Shown piece by piece: positions 34,234 through 42,658 of a DNA stretch of 64,000 bases; positions within the stretch are counted from its first letter, which is position 1, and each line of letters opens with the position of its first letter. This stretch comes from Catenulispora sp. MAP5-51 (GTDB lineage: Bacteria; Actinomycetota; Actinomycetes; Streptomycetales; Catenulisporaceae), in NCBI RefSeq assembly GCF_041261205.1, contig NZ_JBGCCH010000003.1, positions 248,001-312,000 of the forward strand, read 5' to 3'. The notes below the pieces were generated by a model. It was not told the DNA's origin, made no database searches, and was given only the letters and a program-made list of their open reading frames with translations. The position numbers were made by a program, and so were the translations under genes.

Positions 34234-36786
34234 ATGCCCGACTCGCCAGAGCAGCAGCCCCACAGGGAGCGGCAGGACAATCCCGGCTGGCGCGGCCGGG
34301 GATGGGCCATGACGACCTCCGTCTTCGGCCAGGGATCCGAGGGCGACGCGCAGCGTCAGCTCGGGCGGATGGCCGGAGTGATCGAGCGGGTACGCTCGGC
34401 GACCTTCATGCTGGACGGCGACGGTATCATCCGCGAGTTCCGGCTCAACGCCGAGGAACTGCTGGGATGGCAGCGTACGGAGATGATCGGCAAGCCGTTC
34501 CACGCGATGTTCCGGTCGGCCGATCGCGAGGCGGCAGACCGGATGGTCGCGGCGGTGCGGTCCGGCGACGACGCGCGCGGTGAGCTGGACGCGGTCACCC
34601 CGAACGGCGCGAGCGTGCATGTCGACGCGCATCTCATGGGTCTGCGGGACGGCGAGGGCCACGTCGTGGTGTTCGGCTACGCCAACTCCGCCGAGGACCT
34701 GATCCGGTTCACCCGGGACCGGGCGGTGCTGGACTCGCTGTTCGAGCAGTTCCCGGTCGGGATCGTGGTCTACGACGAGCAGGGACGCTACGTCCGGCTG
34801 AACCGCGCGCTGGAGCGTATCAACGGCCTGCCGGTCTCCGAGCACATCGGCAAGCGGGTCCGCGAGGTGCTGCCGGGCCTGGACCCGCGCCTGGAGGAGA
34901 TCCCCGACGAGGTGCTGCGCACCGGCATCCCGGTGGTCGACGAGCAGTACGGCGGGTTCACCCCGGCCTCCGACGAGGAGCGGGTCTGGTCGGTCAGCTA
35001 CAACCGGCTGCACGGCCCGGACGGCGAGGTCATCGGGCTGTCCGGATTGATACTGGACGTCACCGACCGGCACCGCGCCGCGGCCGCCGCGGCCGGCGCC
35101 CGCCGGCGGCTGGCGCTGGTGAACAAGGCCGGCTCGCGGATGGGTACCGCGCTGGACGTCGAGCGCACGGCCCGGGAACTGGCCGACGTCGCGGTGCCGG
35201 ACTTCGCCGACGCCATCGTCATCGAGATCAAGGAAGAGGTCTTCGACGAGCGGATCGGCCCGGTCGGGCCGGTGTGGCTGGCCCCGGTGCGCCGCCGCCG
35301 GGTGCTGGTGCACCAGGGCTTCGGCGCCGTCCCGGATCCGGTGCGGGCCGAGGGGTTCAGCGCCTGGAGCACCGACTCCGACATCAGCGACCGCATGCTC
35401 GACGGCGCCGCCTGGCACTCCTCGGCCGGGATCAGCGCGGTCGCCAAGGAGCCGATCCGCTCGGTCGACGGCACGCTGCTGTGGCAGCCCACCGGCGGCG
35501 ACTCGATCCTGGTGCCGCTGTGGGCCCGCGAGGCGCTGCTGGGCGTGGTGCACTTCCACCGGCACCCGGAGAGCCCGCCGTTCGAACCGGAGGACATCGA
35601 GGTCGCCGAGGAGATCACCACCCGGGCCGCGGTGTCGATGGACAACGGCCGGCTGTACTTCCGCGAGCGCAGCACCGCGCTGATGCTGCAGCGCGCCCTG
35701 CTGCCGCAACGGATTCCGAGCCTGCCCGGCGTGCAGGTGGCGTACCGGTATCTGCCCGGCTCGGTCGGCGCGGAGGTCGGCGGCGACTGGTTCGACGTGA
35801 TCCAGCTGTCCGGCGCGCGGGTGGCGCTGGTGGTCGGGGACGTCATGGGCGTCGGGGTGCGGGCGGCCGGCATCATGGGCCAGTTCCGGACCGCGGCCCG
35901 GACCCTGGCCGGCCTGGACCTGTCGCCGGCGCAGGTGCTGCACCAGCTGGACGAACTCGGCGCCTCGCTGTCGGAGAACCACCTGGCGACGTGCATCTAC
36001 GCGGTCTACGACCCGGCGACCGGCAAGCTCGCGGTCTCCCGCGCCGGCCATCCGCCGCCGCTGCTGCTGGCGCCGGACGGCACGGTCGGCGGCCTGGACG
36101 TGCCGCCCTCGCCGCCGCTGGGCGTCGGCGGAGGCGCGTACCGCAGCTGGGTGTTCGAGACGAAGGAGTTCGACATCCCCGACCGCTCCCGCGTGGCTTT
36201 CTACACGGACGGGATGGTCGAGGACAAGGGACGCGACATCGATGAGGGGATCGGGGTGATGGCTGCGTTGCTGGCGAACTGCCCTCCCGACTCGTTGGAA
36301 GAGTGCTGCGACGCGGTGACGGACGTCCTCGGCATAACCGGCGACACCTCCGACGACGCGACACTGCTCCTGGCGCAGGTCCAGTCCATCCCGCAGAACC
36401 GCAAGGCGCACTGGCAGCTGGACGCGCACCCCTCCGCGGTCTCCGACGCCCGCCGCAAGGTCCGCACCAAGCTCAAGGACTGGAACATGGCCAGCCTGTC
36501 GGACACGGCGGAGCTGCTGGTGAGCGAGCTGGTGACGAACGCACAGCGTTACGGGCGCTCGCCGGTGTCCTTGGACATGCTGAAGACGGACCGGCTGCTG
36601 GTGGAGGTCGGGGACGCGCTGGACGTGGTGCCGCAGGTGCGGCGCGCGCAGGAGACGGACGAGGGCGGGCGCGGGCTACAGCTGGTGAACCAGCTGGCCA
36701 CGCGCTGGGGGACGCGGACGGCGGGCGACGGGAAGATCGTGTGGTTCGAGTTGGCGATGGGGGACAACGAGTTGGGAAGGCCATAG
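34234..36786 (+). CDS. PAS-PAS-GAF-SpoIIE phosphatase with HATPase domain
   Basis: The 850-aa cytoplasmic regulator contains a PAS domain (about residues 45-150, ATFMLDGDGIIREFRLNAEELLGW) and a second PAS (155-290, VYDEQGRYVRLNRALERINGLP). A GAF-like domain (290-480) precedes a PP2C/SpoIIE phosphatase (495-700) with EVGGDWFDVIQL and LVVGDVMGVGVRAAG metal motifs and VAFYTDGMVE. A GHKL ATPase (730-845, ELLVSELVTNAQRYG, GGRGLQLVNQLATRWG) ends it. Having both phosphatase and anti-sigma-kinase-like modules, it likely acts in partner switching on an anti-sigma factor antagonist. No sigma factor gene is adjacent. Confidence 0.9.
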   Translation: MPDSPEQQPHRERQDNPGWRGRGWAMTTSVFGQGSEGDAQRQLGRMAGVIERVRSATFMLDGDGIIREFRLNAEELLGWQRTEMIGKPFHAMFRSADREAADRMVAAVRSGDDARGELDAVTPNGASVHVDAHLMGLRDGEGHVVVFGYANSAEDLIRFTRDRAVLDSLFEQFPVGIVVYDEQGRYVRLNRALERINGLPVSEHIGKRVREVLPGLDPRLEEIPDEVLRTGIPVVDEQYGGFTPASDEERVWSVSYNRLHGPDGEVIGLSGLILDVTDRHRAAAAAAGARRRLALVNKAGSRMGTALDVERTARELADVAVPDFADAIVIEIKEEVFDERIGPVGPVWLAPVRRRRVLVHQGFGAVPDPVRAEGFSAWSTDSDISDRMLDGAAWHSSAGISAVAKEPIRSVDGTLLWQPTGGDSILVPLWAREALLGVVHFHRHPESPPFEPEDIEVAEEITTRAAVSMDNGRLYFRERSTALMLQRALLPQRIPSLPGVQVAYRYLPGSVGAEVGGDWFDVIQLSGARVALVVGDVMGVGVRAAGIMGQFRTAARTLAGLDLSPAQVLHQLDELGASLSENHLATCIYAVYDPATGKLAVSRAGHPPPLLLAPDGTVGGLDVPPSPPLGVGGGAYRSWVFETKEFDIPDRSRVAFYTDGMVEDKGRDIDEGIGVMAALLANCPPDSLEECCDAVTDVLGITGDTSDDATLLLAQVQSIPQNRKAHWQLDAHPSAVSDARRKVRTKLKDWNMASLSDTAELLVSELVTNAQRYGRSPVSLDMLKTDRLLVEVGDALDVVPQVRRAQETDEGGRGLQLVNQLATRWGTRTAGDGKIVWFELAMGDNELGRP

Positions 36787-36953
36787 CGGGGGCGCGCCTG
36801 GCGAGCGAAGAGGGCCGCTGGGCGGAGAGCGCGTGTGCGGGGAGATGCGGGCAGATGGGTGGGGGAGTGGTGGATTCCTTTGCGCGGCCAGGCTTTTCGC
36901 CCTGCTGAGTAGCGGAAAACGGCGATCAGGGGTCCCTGGGATACTCCAGTCCC

Positions 36954-37586
36954 ATGACTGGTTCGGTCGTCCACGCGCTGCTTTCCTTCGCCCTCGTCGC
37001 GGGGCTCATCACGATCATCCCGGGCCTGGACACCGCCGTGGTGCTGCGCTCGGCGCTGGTGCTGGGGCGGCGGCAGGCGTTCGCGGCCGCGTTCGGGATC
37101 AATGTCGGCGCGCTGGTGTGGGGTGCCGCGGCGGCGACCGGGGTGTCGGTGCTGCTGACCGCCTCGCACGAGGCGTACACCGCGCTGCGGGTCGTCGGGG
37201 CGGTGTACCTGCTGTGGATGGGGGTCGGGATGCTGCGGGCCGCGCGGCGGGGCGAGCTGCACGAGGCGGTGGAGCGGGCGCCGGATGCCGGGCTGGCGCG
37301 CGCGTTCTTGCGGGGTGCCGGGACCAATCTGCTGAATCCGAAGGTCGGGGCGTTCTACATCGCGATCTTCCCGCAGTTCATGCCGGCGCACGTGTCGCAT
37401 CTGGCCATGGGGCTGATGCTGGCCGGTGCGCACGATGTCGAGGCCATGGTGTGGTTCACCGTGCTGATCCTGGGTGCGCACCGGGCGCGCGGGTGGTTCG
37501 CGAAGCGGCGGGTCAAGCGGGCCATGGACGCGGTGACCGGGACGGTGTTGGTCGGGTTCGGTGTGGAGTTGGCGCTGCGGGGGTGA
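36954..37586 (+). CDS. LysE/RhtB-family amino acid exporter
   Basis: The 210-aa protein has six hydrophobic helices and family signatures VAGLITIIPGLDTAVVLRSAL (the GPG-like motif reads PGLD), AFGINVGALVWGAAAATGVS, VVGAVYLLWMGVGMLR and GAGTNLLNPKVGAFYIAIFPQF. It exports an amino acid or derivative; the substrate cannot be inferred. It converges on the NAT gene with only 21 bases between stops. Confidence 0.88.
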   Translation: MTGSVVHALLSFALVAGLITIIPGLDTAVVLRSALVLGRRQAFAAAFGINVGALVWGAAAATGVSVLLTASHEAYTALRVVGAVYLLWMGVGMLRAARRGELHEAVERAPDAGLARAFLRGAGTNLLNPKVGAFYIAIFPQFMPAHVSHLAMGLMLAGAHDVEAMVWFTVLILGAHRARGWFAKRRVKRAMDAVTGTVLVGFGVELALRG

Positions 37587-37607
37587 GGTGAGGCCGATCG
37601 GGTGGTG

Positions 37608-38417
37608 CTACTGCTGCTTGCTGCGCTGCGGCGCCGTCGCCAGCTCGATCCCGAACCGCTCGCGCAACAGCCGCAGCAGTTCCTCGTCCGAGGCGACCTC
37701 CTCGACCCGCCGGCCCGCGTCGTCGGTCGTGATCAGCTGGTCGCCGGTCAGCGTCACCCGGCCGTCGTCGGTGAGCCGCGAGCAGATCACGTTCTGTGTG
37801 AAGTGCGACTCCGGCGACGTGCACTGCCACCAGCACGCCTGTGTGAAGTCCGCCAGCGCCAACGGCTTGGGGTCCAGGCGGTACGAGGCCTCGCCGTCGT
37901 GCAGGACGGTGAACTCGGCGTCGTCGTTCTCCGCGATGCGGAACAGGCCGCCGGGGTCCTTCTGGTCGGCGCGGTCGTCGAAGCGGAGCGGGAACTCGGT
38001 GTGGCGGCCGAAGCCGACGTCCGCCAGCCAGGCGTCGCCGGCGCGGTCGACGACCCGCAGCGCCAGGTGGTCCAGCGGCGGGCTGTAGCCGCGCGCGGTG
38101 CTGAAGGTGCGGGCCGACAGGCGGTGCACGCGGTACCCGAGTGCCTCCAGGAGCAGGGCGAACAGGCCGTTCAGCTCGTAGCAGAAGCCGCCCCGGCGGT
38201 GCCCGACGATCTTCTCGTACAGCGCCGTGCCGTCCAGCGGGACCGGTTCGCCCAGGTGGATGCTCAGGTTCTCGAACGGGACGGTGTGCAGGTGCGCGCT
38301 GTGCAGGCGGCGCAGGGTATGGGCGTCCGCCGGCGGCTCGGCGCTGCCGGCATCGATGCCGATGCGGTCGAGGTAGGCGGCGACCTGCTCGTGGTTCAGG
38401 GCGTGCGTGGGAGCCAT
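37608..38417 (-). CDS. nat: Arylamine N-acetyltransferase
   Basis: The 269-aa enzyme has the NAT catalytic triad: Cys in GHRRGGFCYELN, His in SPPLDHLALRV and Asp in WLADVGFG. The N-terminal VAAYLDRIGI and HTVPFENLSIHLG segments are also typical. It transfers acetyl from acetyl-CoA to arylamines or hydrazines. Some actinomycete NATs act as amide synthases in ansamycin pathways, but no such cluster is here. Confidence 0.93.
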   Translation of the reverse strand: MAPTHALNHEQVAAYLDRIGIDAGSAEPPADAHTLRRLHSAHLHTVPFENLSIHLGEPVPLDGTALYEKIVGHRRGGFCYELNGLFALLLEALGYRVHRLSARTFSTARGYSPPLDHLALRVVDRAGDAWLADVGFGRHTEFPLRFDDRADQKDPGGLFRIAENDDAEFTVLHDGEASYRLDPKPLALADFTQACWWQCTSPESHFTQNVICSRLTDDGRVTLTGDQLITTDDAGRRVEEVASDEELLRLLRERFGIELATAPQRSKQQ

Positions 38418-38450
38418 GGATCCTTTATCGCAGATCTTGCCGGGAAGCGC

Positions 38451-38482
38451 CTGGGGCCGCGGTCCTAAGACCGCGGCCCCAG
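38451..38482 (-). terminator. Perfect hairpin after sdhCAB
   Basis: Arms CTGGGGCCGCGGTC (38451-38464) and complement (38469-38482) with a CTAA loop. It lies 13 bases beyond the minus-strand sdhB stop. Confidence 0.85.
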
Positions 38483-38495
38483 CTCGATATCCGCC

Positions 38496-39275
38496 TCAGG
38501 CGTCGGACGAGGTCCGCCGCCGGATCTTGTTACCCAGCCACACCAGCGGGTCGTACTTCTTGTCGACCACGCGCTCCTTCAGCGGGATGAGCGCGTTGTC
38601 GGTGATGTGGATGTGCTCCGGGCACACCTCGGTGCAGCACTTCGTGATGTTGCAGAAGCCGAGGCCGTGCTCCTCCTGGGCCGCCTTCTTGCGGTCGGCG
38701 GTGTCCAGGGGGTGCATGTCGAGCTCCGCGACGCGCATCAGGTAGCGCGGGCCGGCGAAGTTCTCCTTGTTCTCCTCGTGATCGCGCACCGCGTGGCAGG
38801 TGTTCTGGCACAGGAAGCACTCGATGCACTTGCGGAACTCCTGCGAGCGCTCCACGTCGATCTGCTGCATGCGGTACTCGCCGGGCTTCAGGTCCTTGGG
38901 CGGGGTGAAGGACTTCACCTCGCGGGCCTTGGTGTAGTTGAAGCCGACGTCCGTCACCAGGTCCTTGATCACCGGGAAGGTGCGCAGCGGGGTGACGGTG
39001 ACGGTCTCGTCCTGCTCGAAGGTCGACATGCGGGTCATGCACATCAGCCGGGGCTTGCCGTTGATCTCCGCCGAACAGGAGCCGCACTTGCCGGCCTTGC
39101 AGTTCCAGCGGCACGCCATGTCCGGGGCCTGCGTGGCCTGCAGGCGGTGGATGATGTCGAGGACGACCTCGCCCTCGTTGATCTCGACCTCGAAGTCCTT
39201 CAGGTCTCCGCCGGACGCGTCGCCGCGCCAGACCTTGAACTTGCCGACATAGCCCTTGCTGGATGTCGCGCCCAT
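38496..39275 (-). CDS. sdhB: Succinate dehydrogenase iron-sulfur subunit
   Basis: The 259-aa subunit carries the three Fe-S clusters. Its [2Fe-2S] ligands lie in CRWNCKAGKCGSCSAE with a later MCMTRM Cys; a Cx2Cx2C set in KCIECFLCQNTCHAV and the CCTEVCPEHI set hold the other two. It passes electrons from the flavoprotein to the membrane anchor. ATG 39275 lies two bases after the sdhA stop with GAGGAG just before it. Gene order is sdhC-sdhA-sdhB on the minus strand. Confidence 0.95.
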   Translation of the reverse strand: MGATSSKGYVGKFKVWRGDASGGDLKDFEVEINEGEVVLDIIHRLQATQAPDMACRWNCKAGKCGSCSAEINGKPRLMCMTRMSTFEQDETVTVTPLRTFPVIKDLVTDVGFNYTKAREVKSFTPPKDLKPGEYRMQQIDVERSQEFRKCIECFLCQNTCHAVRDHEENKENFAGPRYLMRVAELDMHPLDTADRKKAAQEEHGLGFCNITKCCTEVCPEHIHITDNALIPLKERVVDKKYDPLVWLGNKIRRRTSSDA

Positions 39276-39277
39276 GC

Positions 39278-41497
39278 TCACTTCTCCTCGGCGGCGGTGT
39301 CGGACTTGGCGTCGTCGACCTGGGCCTGGGCCTCGGCGGCGGCGGTCTGCTGGCCGGGGATCGAGGCGGCCTCGGTCTTGGCGTCGGTGTCGGTGTCGGG
39401 TTTGGCCTCGGTCTCGGCGTCGGCGTCGGCCACGGTCTCGGTGTCGGGCTTGGCGTCGGCCACAGCCTCGGTCTCGGGCTTGGCGTCGGCCACAGCCTCG
39501 GTCTCGGGCTTGGCGTCCTGCGCGGTCTTGGTCTCCGGCTCGGCCGCGACCGCGGCCTCCGGTCCGGCGCCGACCTGGCCCTGGTTCCCGAGAACCGCCA
39601 GCTCCTCGTCCGTGAAGTACTTCTTCAGCTCCGAGATCTCGAACAGCCCCAGCAGGTCCGGACGGATCGTCGGGATCGGCTGGTGCTTGAGGTCCACGCC
39701 GGAGCCGTCCTCCTTCAGCGTGCAGATCAGGTTGACCTGCCGCCACGTCGAGGACATCGCCGGGAAGTCGTCGCGGGTGTGCCCGCCGCGGGACTCCTCG
39801 CGCTCCAGCGCCGCCTTGGCCACGCACTCGCTGACGATCAGCATGTTGCGCAGGTCCAGCGCGACGTGCCAGCCGGGGTTGAAGCGGCGCCCGCCGATCG
39901 AGCCGACCTTCTTGTGCCGGGGCTTGAAGTCCTCCAGCTTGGTCAGCGCCTCGCTCACCTCGCCCGGCTTGCGGATGATGCCGACCAGGGTGTTCATCGT
40001 GACCTGCAGGTCGTGGTGCAGCGTGTACGGGTTCTCGCCGTCGGCGTTGACCAGCGGGGCCAGCGCCTCCTCGACGGCGGCGTCCACGTCGGCCGCGGCC
40101 ACCGCCGGCGCACCGGCCGATCCCAGCCCGTCGACGTACTCCGCGGCGTGCAGGCCCGCGCGGCGGCCGAAGACCAGCAGGTCGGACAGCGAGTTGCCGC
40201 CGAGCCGGTTGGAGCCGTGCATGCCGCCGGAGCACTCGCCGGCCGCATACAGGCCGGGGACGTTCGTACCCTGGGTGTCCGGGTCGACCTCGATGCCGCC
40301 CATGACGTAGTGGCAGGTCGGGCCGACCTCCATCGGCTGCGCCGTGATGTCGACGTCGGCCAGTTCCTTGAACTGGTGGTACATCGACGGCAGCCGGCGG
40401 CGGATCTCCTCGGCCGGCAGGCGCGTGGAGACGTCCAGGTACACGCCGCCGTTCGGGGTGCCGCGCCCGGCCTTCACCTCGGAGTTGATCGAGCGGGCCA
40501 CCTCGTCGCGGGGCAGCAGCTCGGGGGGACGCCGGTTGTTCTCCTGGTCGTCGTACCAGCGGTCGGCCTCTTCCTCGGTCTCCGCGTACTGCTTGCGGAA
40601 CACGTCCGGCACGTAGTCGAACATGAACCGCTTGCCCTCGCTGTTGCGGAGCACGCCGCCGTCGCCGCGGACCGACTCGGTGACCAGGATGCCCTTCACC
40701 GAGGGCGGCCAGACCATGCCGGTCGGGTGGAACTGCACGAACTCCATGTTCACCAGCGCCGCGCCGGCGAGCAGGGCCAGCGCGTGGCCGTCGCCGGTGT
40801 ACTCCCAGCTGTTGCTGGTGACGGTGTAGCTGCGGCCGATGCCGCCGGTGGCCATGATGACCGCCGGGGCTTCGAAGAGCACGAACTGCCCGGTCTCGCG
40901 GTAGTAGCCGATCGCGCCGGCGATCCGGCCCTGCTCGTCCTTGAGCAGCCGGACGATCGTGGTCTCGGCGAAGACGCGCAGGCTGCCCTCGTACTCGCCG
41001 GTGGCCTCCTTGTCCTCCTGCTGCAGGGCGACGACGCGCTGCTGCAGGGTGCGGATCAGCTCCAGGCCGGTGCGGTCGCCGACGTGCGCCAGCCGCGGGT
41101 ACTCGTGCCCGCCGAAGTTGCGCTGGCTGATCTTGCCGTCCTTGGTGCGGTCGAACAGCGCGCCCCAGGCCTCCAGCTCCCAGATGCGCTCCGGCGCCTC
41201 CTTGGCGTGCAGCTCGGCCATCCGGAAGTGGTTCAGGAACTTGCCGCCGCGCATCGTGTCGCGGAAGTGGACCTGCCAGTTGTCCTTCGGGTTCACGTTC
41301 CCCATGGCCGCGGCGGCGCCGCCCTCGGCCATCACGGTGTGCGCCTTGCCGAACAGCGACTTGCTGATGATCGCCACTCGCTTGCCCGCGTGCCTGGCCT
41401 CGATCGCGGCCCGCAGTCCGGCGCCGCCGGCCCCGATCACCACCACGTCGTAGGAGTGGCGCTCGATGTTCTCTGCGTTCTCGGTGTTGTCAGTCAT
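39278..41497 (-). CDS. sdhA: Succinate dehydrogenase flavoprotein subunit with acidic repeat tail
   Basis: ATG 41497 begins a 739-aa flavoprotein. FAD binding is shown by DVVVIGAGGAGLRAAIEA and the HTVMAEGGAAAAMG loop (covalent-FAD His position). Substrate-site elements include SNRLGGNSLSDLLVFGRRAG and the HYVMGGIEV segment. It oxidises succinate to fumarate. The conserved protein ends near residue 645; the last 90 or so residues are an Ala/Asp/Glu/Thr/Lys tail made of DAKPETEAVA-type repeats that normal SdhA proteins of about 640 residues lack. The tail is in frame and codon use is ordinary. Confidence 0.93.
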   Translation of the reverse strand: MTDNTENAENIERHSYDVVVIGAGGAGLRAAIEARHAGKRVAIISKSLFGKAHTVMAEGGAAAAMGNVNPKDNWQVHFRDTMRGGKFLNHFRMAELHAKEAPERIWELEAWGALFDRTKDGKISQRNFGGHEYPRLAHVGDRTGLELIRTLQQRVVALQQEDKEATGEYEGSLRVFAETTIVRLLKDEQGRIAGAIGYYRETGQFVLFEAPAVIMATGGIGRSYTVTSNSWEYTGDGHALALLAGAALVNMEFVQFHPTGMVWPPSVKGILVTESVRGDGGVLRNSEGKRFMFDYVPDVFRKQYAETEEEADRWYDDQENNRRPPELLPRDEVARSINSEVKAGRGTPNGGVYLDVSTRLPAEEIRRRLPSMYHQFKELADVDITAQPMEVGPTCHYVMGGIEVDPDTQGTNVPGLYAAGECSGGMHGSNRLGGNSLSDLLVFGRRAGLHAAEYVDGLGSAGAPAVAAADVDAAVEEALAPLVNADGENPYTLHHDLQVTMNTLVGIIRKPGEVSEALTKLEDFKPRHKKVGSIGGRRFNPGWHVALDLRNMLIVSECVAKAALEREESRGGHTRDDFPAMSSTWRQVNLICTLKEDGSGVDLKHQPIPTIRPDLLGLFEISELKKYFTDEELAVLGNQGQVGAGPEAAVAAEPETKTAQDAKPETEAVADAKPETEAVADAKPDTETVADADAETEAKPDTDTDAKTEAASIPGQQTAAAEAQAQVDDAKSDTAAEEK
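39431..39520 (-). repeat. Three 30-bp tandem repeats inside sdhA tail
   Basis: Units 39431-39460, 39461-39490 and 39491-39520 are near identical (two to four differences). Each encodes ten residues of the DAKPETEAVA type. The length is a multiple of three, so copy-number change would keep the frame. Confidence 0.85.
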
Positions 41498-41514
41498 GAT
41501 TGCGCACTGATCCT

Positions 41515-42339
41515 TTAGAAGAACGTCGGGTTGCTGAACGTGCCGTTGGCCACCAGGGCGACATAAGCGTCCGTCAGCGCAACGCCGAACAGCGAAATCC
41601 ACGCGAAGAGCATGTGCCTGTGGTTCAGCTTCGACGCCAGCGTCCACCCCTTGTAGCGCAGGGGGTGCTTGGAGAAGTGCTTGAGCTTGCCGCCCATGAT
41701 GTGGCGGCAGGAGTGGCACGACGCCGAGTACAGCCACAGCATGCTGGCGTTGGCCAGCAGCACCAGCGTGCCCAGGCTCATGTGGCCCCAGGCGCCGTCG
41801 GCGTTGCGGAAGGCCAGGATCGCGTCCCAGGTGAGGATGACGTTGAAGAGCAGGCCCGCGTAGAAGAAGTAGCGGTGCGCGTTGTTCAGGATCAGCGGGA
41901 AGCGGCGCTCACCGGTGTACTTGCCGTGCGGCTCGGCGACCGCGCAGGCCGGCGGCGACTGCCAGAAGGCCCGGTAGTAGGCCTTGCGGTAGTAGTAGCA
42001 GGTCATCCGGAATCCCAGCGGGAAGATCAGGATGAGCAGCGCCGGCGAGAGCTTCCACCACGTGCCGATGAACGTGAAGCCGCCCAGGGGCGAGTCCGGC
42101 ACGCAGTTCGTGGAGATGCACGGGCTGTAGAACGGCGAGATGAGGCCGTCCGAGTAGTAGTCGGCGTTCTGGAACGCGCGGAACGTCGCGTAGAAGATGA
42201 AGGCGACTAGCACGAGCATCGTCAGGAGCGGACTGAGCCACCACCTGTCTGTGCGCAGCGTCTTCTGTTCGATCTGTGCGCGCGCCGGGCTCAGCGGGGC
42301 AGGTGCCTCGGGGCCGGGCGCGATGGTGTCAGTCGCCAT
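41515..42339 (-). CDS. sdhC: Succinate dehydrogenase membrane anchor, actinobacterial Sdh1 type
   Basis: The 274-aa protein has five or six membrane helices and several His on helix ends (RYFFYAGLLFNVI preceded by NNAH; SASCHSCRHIMGG; KLNHRHMLFAWISLFG). FPLGFRMTCYYYRKAYYRAFW is typical of the large anchors in actinobacterial sdh operons. It should bind heme or quinone and attach SdhAB to the membrane. It is the first gene of sdhCAB, 17 bases before sdhA, and a Crp-type site lies upstream. Confidence 0.82.
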   Translation of the reverse strand: MATDTIAPGPEAPAPLSPARAQIEQKTLRTDRWWLSPLLTMLVLVAFIFYATFRAFQNADYYSDGLISPFYSPCISTNCVPDSPLGGFTFIGTWWKLSPALLILIFPLGFRMTCYYYRKAYYRAFWQSPPACAVAEPHGKYTGERRFPLILNNAHRYFFYAGLLFNVILTWDAILAFRNADGAWGHMSLGTLVLLANASMLWLYSASCHSCRHIMGGKLKHFSKHPLRYKGWTLASKLNHRHMLFAWISLFGVALTDAYVALVANGTFSNPTFF

Positions 42340-42492
42340 CGACTTGTGTCTCCCAGACGGGCAATGTTCTTACACTGATGTCTTGCACTTAGACGGTCTT
42401 GCTTCGGATCGGCAGGGCTCTGAGGAGCTGCGCGAACTCTAATGGACATCGCGTCAGATTCCATAGAACGCGTCACTCGGAGTAGTGGAAAC

Positions 42493-42506
42493 GTGATCTA
42501 CGTCAC
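42493..42506. promoter_or_regulatory. Crp-type binding site in the sdhC / kinase-like intergenic region
   Basis: GTGA-TCTACG-TCAC followed by A matches the Crp consensus TGTGA-N6-TCACA at nine of ten positions. It lies 154 bases before the sdhC start and 153 bases before the divergent kinase-like gene, and could serve either. Confidence 0.55.
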
Positions 42507-42658
42507 ATCCTACCGAGCGCTGATCAGGGCCCGGACGGCGGGGGGACCGACAAGGGTTTGGCATCATGCTCCTCGGCACGACGCTCAACGCGCCGACGGT
42601 GCGACGGGGAAACGGGAAACGGCGCGCGCGAAGCGGCCGTGATCAAGGAGTGGTCGCG

